Positions 18,888 to 29,120 of a stretch of 64,000 nucleotides of DNA are shown here, piece by piece; within the stretch, counting starts at the first letter, position 1, and every line of letters starts with the position of its first letter. Made by a program: the position numbers and the translations under genes. The DNA lies in NCBI GenBank assembly GCA_012274445.1, contig JAAROD010000033.1:620001-684000 (forward strand). The letters run 5' to 3'. The stretch is from Sclerotiophoma versabilis (taxonomy: Eukaryota; Ascomycota; Dothideomycetes; Pleosporales; Didymellaceae). The notes below the pieces were generated by a model that ran no database searches, had not been told where the DNA came from, and was given only the letters and a program-made list of their open reading frames with translations.

Positions 18888-20822
18888 TCAAAGGCCCTTC
18901 ATCTGCGCTAACCTCTTCACAACTCTCTCACCAAACTTCCATTGCAGGTCCGCTATGTCATGGGCGTTCTTCTCATCACAATCTGCAGGGAGGTCAAACC
19001 CCTCCGGTCCTTTGAGACAAGACCAGACGACACTCTGAGCCGTGACTCCAAGATGGCCCTTGACATATTTCTCGTATTGCAAATCTTCCAGCAGCCTCCT
19101 GCGAACGTTGAATATATCCTTTGGCCTAGCCTTGCTTAGGTTGATGTCGAGAATCTCGTCGATAGGCTGCCAGTATGCAATTTCGAGCAGCACAACGCCG
19201 AGTGAGTATAGATCGAAGGTTCTCAAGAATCCGCCTCTATGATTGTTGCTCTGTGTGGTAGGGTGGCGGTAGATGTCTGCGCCTGGGTCGTCTGACGGGC
19301 GCTGAGTCATGTCGTCGCGAGTTGCAGGGCGCGAGTACTCGAATCCGGAGATGTACGGATCGCCGATGTTGATTAGACCAGTGTCGGGGTGTTTGAAGAA
19401 GAGAATGTTGGCTGATCGCAGGCCCTTGTGTAGCCAGCCGATAGCGTGAAACTGCTCGATGGTCTCAGAGAGTAGGCGCATGAGTGTGATGCGGTCCGCA
19501 AGAGGGGGCATGTCTTCAGACAACAGTGAGCGCAAGGTTGTCGGGCTTTCGTTACTTGCCACGTGGTCGGGCTTTGCAAAGACAAATCCATAGCGACTGT
19601 TTTCTTCGTCCTCAAAATACCCAAGGCACTCCGGGGCACGAAATTGGACGATCTTGTTCATCTCCCTGAGCAGCGCAGCAAGCGTGGTAATGCGTTCGTG
19701 AACCAAACTGCCGGTACCAATCGCTTGAGTTGGGTTCAATTCAGGCAATTTCCATTCGATCCAGATACTTCTGTTATCATAAGTACCCTCGGTCCTCTCC
19801 GCTTCGTCGATATCGTCCATTTTCTCCACGGTCAGGATATCAACGAGCTCGATCTTGGTGTCGTGAATCTCTTCTGCTGACTGGTTGAGATCGAGAGCGT
19901 TCACAAGGCTGTCAGTAACAGCACTAATTCCAGAATCATCCTCGCTCTGGAGGTTCACTGCTGCAACCTGTGCTAAAGCTGCAAGTGGCCGAGTGTGGGG
20001 TTGGCGAGCAATGGCGCGCGAGTTAAAGTTGCCATAGACTGACTCTGACCGGTGCAGGAAAGCGGGATGGTATGGTGATGATGTTATCCGCTGGGATTGA
20101 ACAATTTGTACCAAGTTCTCCACGGTGCGATTGAGTAGTACAATCTGGTAGCTGGTGCGAAGTTGCTCTTCCCGCAACTGATCTCGCTGAGCCTTGTCGA
20201 GCGCTTCGTTAAGCTTGTCGTTGAAATGCACCAAGTCGGCAACCAAGCCTTCCGCCTTCTCTTTGTCCAGCGAAGCCCACTTTAGTCTCCGAGGAACAGT
20301 TTTGAGTTGTTCAGTGAATACTCGAACCTTCTGTAGCAAGTCATCCGTTCGAGGAAATCGAATTGCATTGCCGTCCGCTTGTGTACTATCGCCATTCTCG
20401 AGAAGACACTCAGCATCAAAGGTAAAAGGCTCCTGTTTCTCGACCAGCAAGGGACTAGCCAACCTAGCGTACTTCTTGTCGAGGCGGCCGAAAGAGAAGA
20501 GTAGCTTTTGCTGTTGCTCCAAAATACCCATAATAAGGTTCTTCGACATGTGGTTGAGGACAAGTCTCTCGTCCGTATAGTCGAGACCTATGGATCGCGC
20601 CCAATCGAACAGACGATGCTCCTCAATCTTCACCTTGATTAGGATGTTTTGGTATGCCTTTTCTAACCGACAAGCATCTGCAATGAGCTCGTAGCCTAGA
20701 TTTAATCAGCAGCCATCGAAGCGTCTACAGGAGGGGCACTGACCTTGGATGCATCCTGCGAACGCTTGAAAAAAGAAAGAAACGCCACCAATGGCAAGGC
20801 CTGGAATCTCAAGTCCTGACAT
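18888..20822 (-). CDS. HeLo-domain protein with C-terminal pseudokinase
   Basis: A 628-residue protein from exons 20822-20744 and 20695-18888; the 48-nt intron starts GTCAGT and ends TCTAG. It begins MSGLEIPGLAIGGVSFFFQ and continues GCIQG-YELIADA with no gap. Residues 1 to about 220 match the fungal HeLo (prion-inhibition and propagation) helical bundle, with a hydrophobic N-terminal helix of the kind HET-S inserts into membranes (family knowledge). A linker of about 90 acidic residues follows. Residues about 330-610 have a kinase fold pattern, but the catalytic loop reads HKGLRSAN at 449-456 (aspartate missing) and the DFG position reads SGFE near 476-479, so it is a predicted pseudokinase. 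The C-lobe DLYSLGVVLLEIAYW is intact. Inferred role: a regulated cell-death or incompatibility executor. No NLR partner gene is adjacent. Confidence 0.85.
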
Positions 20823-21249
20823 ATTGAGTACTTGTGACTGATTCTAATACAAAAAGGAGAGGAATAGACCAGGCTGATACTTATCCATCTCAAGAAGACG
20901 AGGCTAGCTGGTATTGCATGTTCTAAGCGCGCTCAGCCCCGCAGGCTGAGGTCTACTGCAAGCCTCAGGCGAATTAGCCATAGTAAAGTGGAGTCCGGTG
21001 AATGCAATCAAGCAATAGCCCAGTTTCTTCAGAGCAGGTACTCCAGCCTGCTGCTATGGCGGAGGAGAGTTTAGGCGACATCTTTGTCGAGGTGTTCGAG
21101 ATCAAGTGCGAGAACGCCTCGAGTCTGACGCCAGCTGTGGCGCCCACTGCGCCACATCCATGAACTGCTGGACCCTGTCACCCGTCGATGCTGTCACTGC
21201 CCCTCAAACACAGCTCGCACTCACCAAGTCCTCTCGTCAAGCCCCGGTA
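20823..21249. other. Divergent promoter region, HeLo gene and metallophosphoesterase
   Basis: 427 bp between two opposite starts, no separate gene seen. An in-frame ATG at 21160 could extend the phosphoesterase by 30 residues. Confidence 0.5.
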
Positions 21250-22278
21250 ATGGTCCTCGAGATACTCAACCCATGGCGCAGCCCCAAAGACGACTTTGAA
21301 CCTGCACCTCGCCCTGTGCTCCTCTTCCGCGCCCCTGTGAAACTGCTCCTCCACCAGCTCTACCACCTCCTCAGCCGGTTACGCTCTACACCCAGACCCT
21401 TGCAGCCGTCAATCCGCGTAGTATGCATATCAGACACACATAACCACACACCGGAAGATGTTCCCGACGGCGACCTCCTCATTCATGCCGGGGACATGAC
21501 GAACGACGGGAGTGTGGAGGAAATACAAGCGCAGATCAACTGGCTCTCTTCCCTGCCACATAAAGAGATCGTAGTAATAAGTGGAAACCACGACACCTAC
21601 CTGGACCCACGTACGCGGCCCTCGCTCTCCTCCTCACAGCGCGAGGGAAGCCTAGACTGGGGACGTGTGCACTATCTGCAGCACAAGCTGCTCACGCTCA
21701 CAATCACACCACAAACACATATGTCCGATTCGCGCACGCCGCTGCTCAGAGACGGCAACCAGAGAAGATTGAGGGTCTATGGCGCCCCGCAGATCCCGGC
21801 ATGTGGGCCTGTGAGCGTGCATGCGTTCCAGTATCCGAGGGGCAGCGATGCGTGGAGCGAGACGGTACCGGAGGATGTGGATATCTTGGTTACGCATACG
21901 CCGCCTAAATTCCATATGGACCTCGCTATGTCGAAAGGGTTGGGCTGTGAGCATTTGCTTAGAGAGGTGAAGAGGGTAAAGCCTGTGTTGCATGTTTTTG
22001 GACATGTGCATTGGGGCGCTGGGAGGGAGGTGGTGCATTGGGATCGCGCGCATGAGGCGTACGTGCAGGGCATGGAGACGGAGTCGAGCTATACGAAGGG
22101 TGTATTAAATCCAGGGTTGTGGTGGAATGTCATCAGGGTGTCGTATAGAGGGGTGAGGGAGTTGCTGTGGGACAGAGTGTGGGGTGGACAAAGTGCGCAT
22201 ACGATCCTAGTGAATGCGGCGCAGATAAAGGGCAACACGGGCGAGCTGGGGAACCCGATCCAGATTGTTGAGATATAG
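21250..22278 (+). CDS. Calcineurin-like metallophosphoesterase (MPPED/239FB type)
   Basis: A 342-residue single-exon protein. Metal-binding motifs are in family order: CISDTHNH (DxH), LIHAGDMTND (GD), ISGNHD (GNHD), LVTHTPP and VFGHVHWGAG (GHxH). All ligands are present, so an active phosphoesterase with two metal ions is expected. The MPPED-like subgroup is suggested by the VRVVCISDTH-type start and the long loop between GNHD and the histidines. A hydrophobic stretch, VLLFRAPVKLLLHQLYHLL (about 22-42), could anchor the protein to a membrane. I prefer the ATG at 21250 (MVLEILNPWR) because this opening is usual in fungal relatives; 21160 is an alternative. The substrate is unknown. Confidence 0.85.
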   Translation: MVLEILNPWRSPKDDFEPAPRPVLLFRAPVKLLLHQLYHLLSRLRSTPRPLQPSIRVVCISDTHNHTPEDVPDGDLLIHAGDMTNDGSVEEIQAQINWLSSLPHKEIVVISGNHDTYLDPRTRPSLSSSQREGSLDWGRVHYLQHKLLTLTITPQTHMSDSRTPLLRDGNQRRLRVYGAPQIPACGPVSVHAFQYPRGSDAWSETVPEDVDILVTHTPPKFHMDLAMSKGLGCEHLLREVKRVKPVLHVFGHVHWGAGREVVHWDRAHEAYVQGMETESSYTKGVLNPGLWWNVIRVSYRGVRELLWDRVWGGQSAHTILVNAAQIKGNTGELGNPIQIVEI

Positions 22279-22588
22279 CACGACTTACATTTCACAGCCC
22301 AGTATCATAGTTGTAATCGTAATTGTAATGCATCAAACACAACAGCACTTCATTGTCAGGAATCTTTTCGAACAAGAAAGGATTCTGTTGCTTTACCCTG
22401 ACTACGACCATATCTCTACGGAATAGCCAAGTTCAACATGGAGACCAGGCATTTGCCGTTCCCCGCGACTTTGTTGTGATTGAGGTCATGAAACATGAAC
22501 CATAAATCGTGCTGCCATTGCATATACCAGTAACTGAGTAATGCCATGCCATGCTCCACCAAGCCAAACACATGCTTTGCGCATATGC
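22279..22588. other. Intergenic between convergent 3' ends
   Basis: 310 bp between the phosphoesterase and RPS14 stop codons; nothing recognised. Confidence 0.5.
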
Positions 22589-23175
22589 TCAGAGACGGCG
22601 ACCACGGCGACCACCCTTCCTGCGTGTGGAGTCGGAGGGTGTGGGGGTGACGTCCTCGATACGTCCGATGCGCATACCAGCACGGGCAAGGGCGCGAAGA
22701 GCGGACTGGGCACCGGGGCCGGGGGTCTTGGTGCCGTTACCACCGGTGGCACGGATCTTGACGTGCAGAGCGGAGATACCGAGCTCCTTGCAGCGGGCAG
22801 CTGAGTTTTTCGTTAGCAAGTTATCTCTCCTCTCTATGTGTTGTGTGTACGCACCAACGTCCTGGGCAGCCAGCATAGCGGCGTAGGGGGAGGACTCGTC
22901 ACGGTCGGCCTTGACCTTCATGCCACCGGTAACACGCGAGATGGTTTCGCGGCCAGACAGATCAGTGATGTGGACGAAGGTGTCGTTGAACGAGGCGAAG
23001 ATACGGGCAACGCCGAAGACGAGCTCGCCCTCGCGGACCTGGGGACCAAGCTGTATGAAGTCAGTACACGAGGCATGTTAATTGCGCGTTTACAGGCGCA
23101 AAAACTGCGATTGTAGGTAGGTCGTACCTGGATGTTCTCTTGCGCACCGCGCTCGACCTTCTTCTTGGGAGGCAT
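22589..23175 (-). CDS. RPS14: 40S ribosomal protein S14 (uS11)
   Basis: A 151-residue protein from exons 23175-23128, 23050-22855 and 22800-22589. The introns are 77 nt (GTACGA...ACAG) and 54 nt (GTGCGT...TCAG). The joins give QENIQ-LGPQVREGELVFG and AAQDV-AARCKELGI. The uS11 core is unmistakable: FVHITDLSGRETISRVTGG, ALHVKIRATGG, GPGAQSALRALARAGM and RIGRIEDVTP, ending in the basic tail RRKGGRRGRRL. Length equals the usual eukaryotic S14 (151 in human). It belongs to the small-subunit head/platform near the decoding site. It is divergent from the prephenate dehydrogenase gene. Confidence 0.97.
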
Positions 23176-23401
23176 GTTGGCTGTGTATTAGTGACTGGCT
23201 GACGTTCGTGAGGAGTCCGGAGGTCGTCGTCGAACTTTTGCAATTATTGAGGTGGGCCCCACGGCTAAGCGAGTGTTGCTTAGTCATGTCCGCTAGTGCG
23301 GTAGAAAAGTGATCTCTTCACGCGCCGCAACACTGCCAACCTTTCACCATGGGCTGAACACCACGCTCATCATACGCACTGTAGTGTGCACCGCAATCAT
23401 T
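23176..23401. promoter_or_regulatory. Shared divergent promoter RPS14/TYR1
   Basis: 226 bp between opposite ATG codons of a ribosomal protein gene and an amino-acid biosynthesis gene; both promoters lie here. Confidence 0.6.
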
Positions 23402-25155
23402 ATGGACGATGGCAAGAGCGTCGGTATCATCGGCATGGGCGACATGGGGAAGATGTACGCGCGCCGAATGAGCGCAGCGGGATGGAAGTGAGTGCGCGGC
23501 ACGGGTTCTGCAGCTTTGCACTTGGTAAGTCAGCTCCTGCTTTTTCTCCCCCTCCCTTTCTATGATGACTGTGAGTGCATTTGGCTCGAGTGTGGCGCAC
23601 GGCTACACTGTCACCGTCTTGGTTGGCAGTAATTAGCCGTGTTGCTGCCAATGATGTGAATTCTCGCTACCTTAACTTATACAACTCTGATCCCAACAAC
23701 TTCTTCGCACTGTTCAAAGACACTTTCTTCGAACCTTGCTAACCAGTGCCCACAGATGAGCTACGACTGACGCACTGCGAAGGGTCAACGCTTGCGATGT
23801 CCCGGAGAAGTATGACACACTGGTGGAAGAGTTTAAGGACCTTGTAGGATAGTCTATGTACATCACCAATAGAAGCATGCTGAGACTGCTCCAGCCCAAA
23901 GTTGAGATCATGCGAAGCGGCCACTTTGTCTCACGGTGCAGCGACTACATCATCTACAGTGTCGAGGCGAAGAACATTGACGCTGTTGTGAAGGCGTTTG
24001 GGCCGTGTATGCTGTCTTTGCACCCAGATGAGCTTCGACTAACCTCATGAATAGCCACCAAGGTCGGCGCCATCGTCGGCGGTCAGACCTCCTGTAAAGC
24101 CCCAGAGATAGCAGCGTTCGAAAAGCACCTTCCCGCCGATGTCAGCATTGTATCGTGCCACTCCCTCCACGGGCCTGGCGTCGACCCCAAAGGCCAACCA
24201 CTCGTTCTGATCAAGCACCGCGCCTCGGACGCAGACTTCACGTTCGTCGAGACGGTCCTCTCCTGCCTGCAGTCCAAGCACGTCTACCTTACCCGCGAGC
24301 AACACGACCGCATCACTGCCGATACACAAGCCGTCACGCACGCCGCCTTCCTGAGCATGGGGGCCGCCTGGTCCGCCAATAACCAATTTCCCTGGGAAAC
24401 CCCACGCTACATCGGCGGCATCGAGAATGTGAAGATCAACATCACACTACGCATCTACGCGAACAAATGGCACGTATACGCTGGCCTCGCGATCCTGAAT
24501 CCCGATGCCCAAAAGCAGATCAAGCAGTACGCCGAGTCCGTAACGGAGCTGTTCAAGCTCATGCTTGCTGGGAACCGCGACGAGCTGAGTCGCCGCGTGT
24601 ATGCAGCGAGGGAAGCTGTATTTGGCGGCGCGCACGAGAAGAAGGAGGGGCAGGAATTGCTGCTTCGTGATGATCTGTTGGATCGATTCAGTCTGGGTGA
24701 GATGCCGGAGCGGAAGCTGAAGAACAACCACCTTAGTCTGCTCGCCATTGTGGATTGCTGGTGGAAATTGGGGATCGTACCCTACGATCATATGATCTGC
24801 TCTACACCTGTGAGTCCTGGCTTCCTCAGTCCCTCTACCTCGGATGTGCAAAGCGGCTGATAATGAGTAGCTCTTCCGCATGTGGCTCGGCATTACCGAG
24901 TCACTCTTCCGCAACTCAGCGCTTCTTGAAGAAGCAATCGACACCGCCATCAACGACAACACGTTCCGCGCCGACGATCTAGAGTTTACGTTTGCCGCGC
25001 GCGACTGGAGCCAGAGAGTCAGTCTGGGTCACTTCGACGCGTATAGAGAGAAGTTTGAGGGCATCCAGAAGTACTTCGAGCCTCGGTTCCCCGAAGCCAC
25101 GAAGATGGGGAATGAGATGATCAGAGCGATACTGGAGAAGACGAAAGATTCGTGA
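23402..25155 (+). CDS. TYR1: Prephenate dehydrogenase (tyrosine biosynthesis)
   Basis: A 432-residue protein from five exons: 23402-23487, 23783-23843, 23895-24006, 24055-24809 and 24871-25155. Intron 1 is unusually long (295 nt); the others are 48-61 nt. The enzyme oxidatively decarboxylates prephenate to 4-hydroxyphenylpyruvate with NADP. The Rossmann motif is GIIGMGDMGKMYARR at the N-terminus, followed by VNACDVPEKY across the first join. Family signatures are SDYIIYSVEAKNID, VGAIVGGQTSCKAPEI, SCHSLHGPGVDPKGQPL, TADTQAVTHAAFLSMG and LGIVPYDHMICSTP. The third join gives FGP-STKVGA. All joins keep frame and none leaves a stop, so the gene looks functional. Exon 2 and its flanks are the least certain part. 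Confidence 0.92.
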
Positions 25156-25428
25156 AGGGGGCAGTGGAGAGCCGGTTGGGACGTAGATCAGAGTGCTCGC
25201 ACCTTGGAGGCTTTCGGGTAGTTCACGCTCGTATGACAGAGTCGAAAAAGGCAATCTTTGCTACAACAGGTTGTACCTTGTCTCTTGTGGTTCGAGCAGC
25301 TGACAATTGCGACGGTCTTGTGTATGATCGTGAGTCGACATGTTTCGCACGCAAAAAAGAAAACACGTGAGTAGATGATTCTGTGCTGCTTTTGATTAGA
25401 ATTGCAAACACTCCACTACTGAGCGTAC

Positions 25429-25435
25429 AAAAAAA
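25429..25435 (-). terminator. Pol III T7 terminator of the tRNA gene
   Basis: Seven T residues on the minus strand directly follow the discriminator base of the tRNA. Confidence 0.85.
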
Positions 25436-25525
25436 TGGAGACACGGGGGATCGAACCCCGGACCTTCCGCAGATTTGCAGCGAATGCAATGCAAAGCGGA
25501 CGCTTTACCACTAAGCCATACCCCC
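25436..25525 (-). tRNA. tRNA-Ala (anticodon UGC) with an 18-nt intron
   Basis: The minus strand folds as a full cloverleaf: acceptor GGGGGTA with TGTCTCC, D stem GCTT/AAGC, anticodon stem TCCGC/GCGGA, T stem CGGGG/CCCCG with loop TTCGATC, and discriminator A. The loop reads T T TGC A, then 18 extra bases after position 37, then T, the standard place for a nuclear tRNA intron. A G3-U70 wobble, the alanine identity element, is present and supports the UGC anticodon. The A box (TGGCTTAGTGG) and B box (GGTTCGATCC) are good internal promoters. Confidence 0.95.
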
Positions 25526-26646
25526 TGGAATTGATAATATAGGGTGTTTCAATGTAAAATATATTCATATCGAATAATCTCATGCAAGAATTCGCTTGTG
25601 AGGCGTCGGACCCGCTTTTTGCGACCAACGCAACAGTCGCCGTTCCCGATCCTCCAAGGCTGGTTTCGATATTGATTCGCATTCCATTACAGTCAGTGAG
25701 CACTGCCTTTGCGCATGTATGCCTGAGCAGTACGTTTGTCGCTCAATGATGAGACGGTTAAGCTGGGTCACGGGATAATCGTAGCCAAACTAAACTCGGT
25801 TCATCTTTTTGCGCCCTCGCGACAGCCGCAAGCGTTTCTACAGTCTTCCCTTACTCTCGTGTCTGAGGATTGGGCTGCCGAAAACATGTTGAGTGCCTCT
25901 CAGAACCTCGGGGTCTCGACACGATGTGGATGCGAGCCAGCATTGTGGACTCGTCTCGGTGCGTGTGGTTGTTCCCATTGAATTTCCTCCGGGGCTTAGG
26001 GTTTATTGCACTTTGTCCTCTATGCCAACGTTCAGGTCATCTTTTGGACCGTCGTGATTCGTGGCAACGTCGTTCTCATTTAGCTCTGAGGCTCAGGTTG
26101 ACGCTTCGAGTCTTGGGCGACGTTGAGCTTCCTGATCAAGAACGACTTGTCGTCGAACATGTGCTATTTACGCTTCTGGGGGTGAACTGGTTGGCATCGA
26201 CAGAACGCGTCTTGGTCCATACCACGTCACTGCATATCTCACATTGGCGCGATCGGTCTGTCTTGGACGAAAGCTTTGAGGGGTGTTTTGGACACCCAAT
26301 TCGAAGATGGGGCATGTAACTGATCTGAAGTGGGCGATATTGCAACTTTTTGTGAGAGATGCCAGCCCAAAGTGCCCACATGCAGTGCGCTCTTGTAACG
26401 TAGCTGTACGGTAACGTGCGGTGAGAATTGCATTTGATGGTATATTACTGCTTCAAGATCAATCTCTGCCTGTCGCGTCCTGTCCCGGTTGTGTGCGAAG
26501 ATGGCCCCATATCTACCCGCCGAATCGTATGTCTTTGAACGTTGTAGCCACCATAATACCTCAAGATACCACAAACACATTCCTCAAACCCTGTACAACA
26601 CTCCATCAGCTTGTACACTTTCAAACCCTCACCTCCAGGTACCGTC
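25526..26646. other. Intergenic, no gene supported
   Basis: 1.1 kb between the tRNA and the AFG2 3' end. Open frames are short, and I found no motif on either strand. Confidence 0.5.
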
Positions 26647-28945
26647 TCAATTCTCACTCAAACTCATCCCCGGCCTCCAGTACTTATATCTCTCTGCCTC
26701 CTCCTTCAGCGTGTGTGGGTGATGCTCGGCCAGCGCTTGTTCCCAATGCTGCATGCGAATCTGCGCCTCGCCGCCTGCTCTCTCATAATCGCTAATCGCC
26801 ATTTCCACCGCGACGGCACACAGGCCCTTGATGTCTGCACCGCTGCTTCCCTCGGTGCGCTCGGCAACGGCGTCGAGATCCACGTCCGGCGCGAGCGGGC
26901 GCTTGCGGGTATGGATATCTAGGATCTGTCTGCGCGCTGCGAGGGTAGGCAGGCCGATGTGGATGTGGGCGTCGAATCGGCCTGTTCTGATGAGTGCCGA
27001 GTCGAGAATGTCGGGGCGGTTTGTGGCGCCGATGATGAAGACGTCCTTGAGGGCTTCGATGCCGTCCATTTCGTTCAGCAGCGTGGTGACTACGTTCAAA
27101 CCGCTGTCTTGCGTCTTCTCGCGCGACTTGCCGATGCTGTCAATTTCGTCGAAGAAGATAATGCATGGTTTGGCGGCGCGAGCGCGGCGGAAGACGTCTC
27201 GGATGGCACGTTCAGACTCGCCGACATACATCTTGATGAGTTCTGAGCCCTTGACGGCGAGGAAGTTCTGGTGCGACTCGGTGGCCACGGCTTGGGCGAT
27301 GAGGGTTTTTGCACATCCAGGCGGGCCGTACATGAGTACGCCCTTGCGGGACTGGGGGCCGCCGAATTTGGTGTCGAGGTCGGGGTGCTAGCGGTGTTAG
27401 TATTGATCTGAGTGGCATGGGAGAAGGAACACGAACCTTGAACGGGCGAATGGTGATGGCTTCGAGGAGCGCACGAACGTGGTCTAGACCGGCGATTTGG
27501 TCCCATTTCACCTTTGGCACTTCGAGGATGCTGTCTTTGAGGACGGTGGGTTGGACCTGGTCGATTACGGCGTCGAAATCGGACTGGGTGACGAAGTCGC
27601 CTGTTGATAAGAGCTCGCCGAAAGAGTCTTTTTGAGCATCGTCTAGACTTTCGTAGACAGTCCGTACGCGGTGGTTACGGGCAAGACCGCAGAGCTTGTG
27701 GATATCCCGGCCAACGAAGCCGTGTGCGCGCTCTGCTACAGCGGTGAAGTTGACGTCCGAGGTTGCTCGGGCAGGGCCGAGGATCTCGCGGAGTATATCC
27801 TCGCGTTGTACGAGGTTGGGCGGGAAGATCTCCAACTCGGCTTTGAATCCCGATGTTGTGCGCAGACTGGAGTCGATATCGTAGATGCTGCGGGCGGCTG
27901 CGGCAACTACAACTTTGCTTCCTTCTAGTTTCGCCAATTCGGAGCGCAGCTTGCCAACCAATGTCTCCGCTTTTTCGAGGAACTTGTCCAAGTTGTCCAT
28001 AAGCACCAGACTTGGCTGGTTCTCCTTTGCTGCCTCGAAAGCGTCTTCAATACCTGCTGCTTGGTTCTTTGGATGTGTGTCAAGACTTAGCCGCTGAACG
28101 TCTTTCCAGGGGCCGTCGGCAAGACGGTCGAGCAGCATACTTTTACCAGTTCCTTCGGGGCCGTGGAAGAGGAAGGTGGTTGGTCCAAGGAGGTGCGGGT
28201 CAGGAAGAGCAGATGCTGCATGCGAGAAGAAGAAAAGAGTCTTGTTGATGGTAGAAATGTGCTCTGACAGTCCTCCAATACCGCCACTGTTTAGCTTGAG
28301 GACCTCTGAAGTCGGCTTGGCCGGCTGCTCTGTGGAAGACTGTGTAGTTTGCTGAGGGGAAGGCTCGTCTGAGGCTATGACTTGGGTGTTGACTGGGTCA
28401 AAGTACAGTGCAGTCTTCTCATCCGGTTGGGGATCAATGGTCTGCACTATCAAGCGTAATTTGGACGTCTTCAAGTGCTCTTTTGGGCCCCTGGCCTGTA
28501 CTTGAACACTGCATCCGGGCAGCACAAGTTCGAGGTCCACCAGTGCATAGCGAGCCCAGTAGAGCAGCTCATCGGTCGAGGAGAATTTTGCATTCTTGTC
28601 GACATCTTCAGGGTATGAGATTTGAACACTGGTAAGAGGCTTCCATGAGTCACTGGCTTTCTCGACGAATACTGGATCGTTCAGTGACAGGCCACACTGC
28701 TCTTTCAGCAGATCAGTGACCTTGGCTATGGGCTTATTTGCTGGGTTCGTTCCAGCGGCCGTCCAAGCAATGCCATAGCCCTTGAAGCCGGCTACTGTCT
28801 TTAGCCTGATCAAGTCGCCGTTGGCCAGGCGGTGGTTCCTCAGCTCTTTCGGCGAGAGGTGAACGCGAAAGGCAGCCTCGAGGGCATTGCCGGGGGTGCT
28901 TGGCGGGTTGCGCTCCAGCGGCCGGAGAGTGAAGGCCACACTCAT
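26647..28945 (-). CDS. AFG2: AFG2/SPATA5-type AAA ATPase of 60S ribosome maturation
   Basis: A 749-residue protein from exons 28945-27437 and 27387-26647, split by a 49-nt intron (GTTCGT...CTAG; join IRPFK-HPDLDTKFGG). The family releases Rlp24 and recycles shuttling factors from cytoplasmic pre-60S particles (family knowledge). Residues 1-200 form the substrate-binding N-domain (LSPKELRNHRLANGDLIRLK). AAA domain 1 has Walker A GPEGTGKS at 262-269, but the Walker B reads LVLMDNLD near 313-320, with Asn where the catalytic Glu normally is. Domain 2 is canonical: GPPGCAKT at 524-531, IIFFDEID near 579-586, and GATNRPDILDSALIRTGRFD with arginine fingers. This suggests hydrolysis mainly by domain 2. 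The short distance to the divergent neighbour fixes the ATG at 28945. Confidence 0.9.
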
Positions 28946-29120
28946 GGAAAAGAAGAGGGTTGCTTTCGACCATGCAAGCGGCAGCTCGTTGTGGTGGAAA
29001 GTGTGGATGCTTGACTAAGCGGGACACGCTAGGGCCGAATGCGGACAGGTGCCTGAAGCTTTTCCAGAGTCGCGGTGCGCGTGTCTGGCTCCAGCGTGCC
29101 ATGTGACGAAGCGACAATTG
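28946..29120. promoter_or_regulatory. Shared divergent promoter of AFG2 and the mitochondrial protein gene
   Basis: Only 175 bp between opposite ATG codons; the closest pair in the window. Confidence 0.6.

Noticed and set aside
21160..21249. Upstream ATG extending the metallophosphoesterase by 30 residues
   Set aside because: The added residues have no family-like pattern and the ATG at 21250 opens with a start usual in relatives; kept only as an alternative.
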